In this document: positions 40,916 to 43,724 of the stretch, piece by piece
Layout of the letters: each line of letters starts with the position of its first letter
Numbering within the stretch: the first letter of the stretch is position 1
NCBI GenBank assembly: GCA_949300515.1
Contig: CASGEP010000013.1
Coordinates: 1 to 43,724 of the forward strand
From: an uncultured bacterium
Lineage (GTDB): Bacteria > Cyanobacteriota > Vampirovibrionia > Gastranaerophilales > Gastranaerophilaceae
Direction of reading: 5' to 3'
Length of the DNA: 43,724 nt
Position numbers and translations under genes: made by a program
The notes under the pieces: generated by a model
Databases searched by the model: none
What the model was told of the DNA's origin: nothing
The model's input: only the letters and a program-made list of their open reading frames with translations

Positions 40916-43043
40916 CTTCGCTTACTCCTTTAATTGTAAGGTTAACTCTGCCTTTGTCATCAATTTTAATGACTTTGACAATTACTTCCTGTCCGATGGT
41001 TAAATGCGGCTCTATGGTTTCAATTCTTTCGCTGCATACTTGCGAAATGTGTACCATACCGTCTTTTCCGGGCGCGAGTTCAACAAAAGCCCCGATTGGT
41101 ATAATCCTTACCACTTTGCCTTTAGTTACCATGCCGACTTCGGGCTTAAAGGTGAGGTCTTTAATCATCTTAATTGCAATATCCGCACCTTCTTTGTCGT
41201 TAGATGTAACAGTTACCGTACCGTCATCTTGAATATCAATTTCAGCGCCTGACGCGTCAATTATGCTTCTAATCATTTTTCCGCCGGGTCCGATTACCGT
41301 TCCTATGTCATCTTGCGGGATGGTCAGCGTGTATAATCTTGGCGCAAACGGTGATAAATCGGCTCTTGGTGCGCTTATTGCTTCTTTCATGCATTCCATA
41401 ATGTGTAATCTGCCGTCTTTTGCCTGATATAGCGCACGTCTTAGCGTTTCGTTAGATATGCCTTTAATTTTCATATCCATTTGTAGAGCTGTAATACCTT
41501 CAGAGTTGCCTGTGACTTTAAAGTCCATATCGCCCAAGAAGTCTTCTATACCTTGAATATCCGTTAAAACAATATCTGTGTCGCCTTCTTTTATAAGTCC
41601 CATTGCAACGCCCGAAATCATACATTTAACGGGAACACCAGCGTCCATAAGTGCCATTGAGCTTGCACAAGTTGAACCCATTGAGGTTGAACCGTTTGAC
41701 TCAAGGACATCGGATGTTACGCGAATTGCATAAGGAAATTCTTTTTCATCGGGAAGTGCAGGAACATTAGCACGCTCTGCCAAGTTTCCATGACCTACTT
41801 CGCGGCGTCCGGGACCTCTCAGGGGTTTTACTTCACCGACAGAGAACCCGGGGAAAATATATTTATGCATATAAGATTTTTTAAGCTGCGGGTCAACTCC
41901 GTCAAGCTCTTGTGCCATATTCGGACCTGCAAGAGTTGCGCAGGACAATATTTGTGTTTGACCTCTTGTAAACACTGCCGAACCGTGAGCGCGCGGAATG
42001 ACTCCGACTTCACACCAAATGGGTCTTACGTCGGTTATTTTTCTGCCGTCTGCGCGTACACCTTCGTCTTTAATCATTGCACGCATTATTTTCTTTTCTA
42101 ATGCCTTGAATTCTTCTGCGACAAAGTCAATGCCCGTTTCTTCCATCATTTTTTTAATCGGGTGCTCATCATCAAGCGCTTCAATTTTTTCTTTTACGAT
42201 GTTTTTAGCTTCTTCAAGCTTGTTTTGTCTGTATTCTCTGTCAAAATTGTGATAAGCATCGACAATCATATCGTAAGTATTGTCTTTTATAATCTGTGCG
42301 ATTTCCGACGTATCATAAGGATTTACAAAGTTTTCCCTCTCAACGCCGCAGGCGCGTGCAAATTCAAGCTGTGCATCGCACTGTTTTCTTATTTCGACCT
42401 GTGCAAATTCAACAGCAGCCATAATGTCATCTTCCGTTACAAATTTGCAGCCAGCTTCAACCATAATGACACTGTCGTGCGTTCCTGCGATAACTATATC
42501 CATGTCGGATTTTTCGCACTCCTGATGTGTCGGGTTTGCAATCATTCTGCCGTCAATTCTGCCGACTCTTATCGCGCCGACGGGTCCTTCAAAAGGTGCG
42601 CCGGAGAGCATAAGTGCAGCAGATGCGCCGAGGATTGATAATACATCAGGCTGATTTTTTTGGTCATAGCTGAATAATTGCGAAACAATTTGTACGTCAT
42701 TTCTGTAACCTTTGGGCCACAAGGGTCTAATGGGTCTGTCGATAAGTCTTGAAACCAAAATTGCCTTTTCGCTGGAGCGCCCTTCCGTCCTTGTGTATCC
42801 GCCGGGGATTCTGCCTATTGCAGACATTCTTTCTTCATAATCTATTAATAACGGGAAAAAGTCTATGCCCACCCGCGGCTCTTTGCTTACTACCGCGTGG
42901 ATAAAAAGCATTGTATCTTCACATCTTACGGTTACGGAGGATGTTGCCTGTTTTGCGTATTTGCCCGTTTCAACAGTTACAACCTTGTCTCCGATTGTAA
43001 CTTCCATCTTTTTTACTTCCGGTTTTTCTGTCATCATTGTCAT
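40893..43043 (-). CDS. pnp: Polyribonucleotide nucleotidyltransferase (PNPase)
   Basis: PNPase degrades RNA 3'-5' phosphorolytically. Two RNase PH-like domains (about 10-220 and 320-550, including RPIRPLWPKGYRND and HGSAVFTRGQTQ), a KH domain (IGPGGKMIRSII) and a C-terminal S1 domain (GKVVRIIPIGAFVEL) are complete. Its length (716 aa) is normal. The start is one of three close ATGs: 43043, 43037 or 43034; an AGAAG SD favours the first. A TATAGA-type box lies about 70 nt upstream. Eight more genes follow on the same strand with little or no spacer. rpsO is not adjacent. Confidence 0.97.
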   Translation of the reverse strand: MTMMTEKPEVKKMEVTIGDKVVTVETGKYAKQATSSVTVRCEDTMLFIHAVVSKEPRVGIDFFPLLIDYEERMSAIGRIPGGYTRTEGRSSEKAILVSRLIDRPIRPLWPKGYRNDVQIVSQLFSYDQKNQPDVLSILGASAALMLSGAPFEGPVGAIRVGRIDGRMIANPTHQECEKSDMDIVIAGTHDSVIMVEAGCKFVTEDDIMAAVEFAQVEIRKQCDAQLEFARACGVERENFVNPYDTSEIAQIIKDNTYDMIVDAYHNFDREYRQNKLEEAKNIVKEKIEALDDEHPIKKMMEETGIDFVAEEFKALEKKIMRAMIKDEGVRADGRKITDVRPIWCEVGVIPRAHGSAVFTRGQTQILSCATLAGPNMAQELDGVDPQLKKSYMHKYIFPGFSVGEVKPLRGPGRREVGHGNLAERANVPALPDEKEFPYAIRVTSDVLESNGSTSMGSTCASSMALMDAGVPVKCMISGVAMGLIKEGDTDIVLTDIQGIEDFLGDMDFKVTGNSEGITALQMDMKIKGISNETLRRALYQAKDGRLHIMECMKEAISAPRADLSPFAPRLYTLTIPQDDIGTVIGPGGKMIRSIIDASGAEIDIQDDGTVTVTSNDKEGADIAIKMIKDLTFKPEVGMVTKGKVVRIIPIGAFVELAPGKDGMVHISQVCSERIETIEPHLTIGQEVIVKVIKIDDKGRVNLTIKGVSEDEKASCQ

Positions 43044-43143
43044 CTTCTTTTTTCTTTCTATGTTTTACACTTCTGTTTCCTAATTAAAATTCTATAACAA
43101 ACATGAGAAGTTGAAAAGAAAAAAGTAATTTTGTGCAAAAAAA

Positions 43144-43191
43144 CGGGGCGCCGCAATAGATTAAAAATCTACTTACCTGGAGTGCGCCCCG
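43144..43191 (-). terminator. Terminator overlapping the end of the glycine-rich gene
   Basis: CGGGGCGC at 43144-43151 pairs with GCGCCCCG at 43184-43191. An inner TAGATT/AATCTA pair closes a second stem. Read on the minus strand, seven T residues follow. The stop codon (43169-43171) lies inside the loop, so the last seven codons of the upstream gene are part of the structure. Confidence 0.75.
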
Positions 43192-43724
43192 ATAATAAGA
43201 TACGAAACGATAGTCTTAATTGGTAAACTTTATTTTCATTCTCCGCCATATCCCACCTTATTCTGAGATAGCCGCTTGAGCCGTTACCTCCGGAACCTAA
43301 TTCAAAGGAGTTATCGGTTACTCCTCCTCCTCCGCCTCCCGAGCCTCCGAATTCATTGTTAACGGGATCATGAGATAATCCGCTGTTACCTTTAACGTTA
43401 CCTGATGCACAGAGGTAGTTAATGTTGGTAACAAGTCCAAGACTTAAAGCTATATTATTAATACTTGATACGTTACCTCCTCCGCAGGTAAGAGCTGCAC
43501 CTAATTTAGCATCCGCTATTCCAAAAGGACTTGCTCCCATACCTCCGTTAAATCCGTATTCAAATATTGTATTATCAAGAGAGTATCCGCTTTGTATATC
43601 ATCACTTGACGGTGTACCTCCTCTCTTGCCGTCTTGACCTTTAAAGGAGTTATCGTTAGGTTTAAAGGTAAAAGATGTTGTTGATGTATTCTTTATCTTT
43701 ATTCCCGAGACAACGTTTTCATAC
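43169..43724 (-). CDS. Glycine-rich surface/secreted protein, C-terminal part
   Basis: The frame is open from the window edge to a TAG at 43169, so the N-terminus is missing. The 184 residues seen are rich in Gly, Asn and Ser. They include ALTCGGGNVSSINNIAL and YLCASGN (paired Cys), a GGSGGGGGG run, and GNGSSGYLRIRWD. Similar Gly-rich ends with an aromatic-Arg strand occur in phage-tail, pilin-like and other surface proteins, from general knowledge. The last 25 residues (ENENKVYQLRLSFRILLSGR and onward) look different from the Gly-rich part. I cannot assign a family. It is separate from pnp: a terminator and a 125-bp gap lie between. Confidence 0.65.
   Translation of the reverse strand, partial: YENVVSGIKIKNTSTTSFTFKPNDNSFKGQDGKRGGTPSSDDIQSGYSLDNTIFEYGFNGGMGASPFGIADAKLGAALTCGGGNVSSINNIALSLGLVTNINYLCASGNVKGNSGLSHDPVNNEFGGSGGGGGGVTDNSFELGSGGNGSSGYLRIRWDMAENENKVYQLRLSFRILLSGRTPGK

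Noticed and set aside
43169-43540. Diversity-generating retroelement variable region at the glycine-rich gene end
   Set aside because: There is a hairpin at the gene end, but no C-type-lectin motif, no template repeat and no reverse transcriptase in the window.
1-43724. tRNA genes, CRISPR arrays, insertion sequences
   Set aside because: No cloverleaf-like TPsiC/acceptor pairs, no regularly spaced repeats and no transposase motifs were seen by eye; a scan with tRNAscan-SE and a repeat finder would settle it.

Overview
The window is 43.7 kb of AT-rich, gene-dense bacterial chromosome. It carries essential housekeeping genes and no phage, transposase, CRISPR or tRNA that I could find. The cell is a diderm: LpxK, a three-gene Mla lipid-transport set, a beta-barrel porin and several lipoproteins are encoded. 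Low GC, split ribosomal operons, small alanine/glycine-rich orphan proteins and a plant/cyanobacteria-type class V aminotransferase together suggest a non-photosynthetic relative of Cyanobacteria (Melainabacteria/Gastranaerophilales type, often gut-associated). That placement is inference from gene content, not proof.

Layout. 1-3.2 kb (+): nusG-rplK-rplA, then in place of rplJ/rplL a broken gtrA and an intact GT11 fucosyltransferase. 3.2-7.7 kb: a lipoprotein gene divergent from a divergent-type mutS, then an outer-membrane porin. 7.7-10.5 kb (+): rimP-nusA-formyltransferase behind a structured leader containing a palindrome and an intrinsic terminator. 10.5-15.4 kb (-): mlaE-mlaF-mlaD-lpxK-metF. 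15.5-17.0 kb (-): two monocistronic genes for paralogous small membrane-anchored proteins. 17.1-22.75 kb (-): ribE-ribBA-GNAT-class V aminotransferase-serA, joining riboflavin and serine synthesis. 22.8-25.1 kb: a 60-residue orphan protein (-), then der-plsY (+). 25.3-29.4 kb (+): a piece of the spc operon, rpsE-rpmD-rplO-secY-adk-map. 29.4-43.0 kb (-): nine tightly packed genes, pnp-lipoprotein-tadE-tadG-polA-small secreted protein-priA-giant helicase-nuclease. 43.2-43.7 kb (-): the C-terminal end of a glycine-rich surface protein.

The most interesting object is the last gene pair of the nine-gene run. A 1255-residue protein appears to join a degenerate, AddB/RecC-like SF1 helicase half to a complete UvrD/AddA-like helicase half. 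A separate 195-residue RecB-family nuclease gene overlaps it by 4 nt, and both follow polA and priA. This looks like a rearranged AddAB/RecBCD-type end-processing machine. Other points of note are several first genes of transcription units with a -10 box 6-9 nt before the start codon (possible leaderless mRNAs), acidic low-complexity tails on NusG, S5 and NusA, and the paralogous small-protein family at 15.5-17.0 kb.

Large antisense ORFs lie opposite conserved genes and were treated as shadows. No stretch above 300 bp lacks a gene; the longest gaps are 6265-6432, 7645-7815, 15985-16171, 23018-23157 and 25130-25290, and the signals seen in them are listed.
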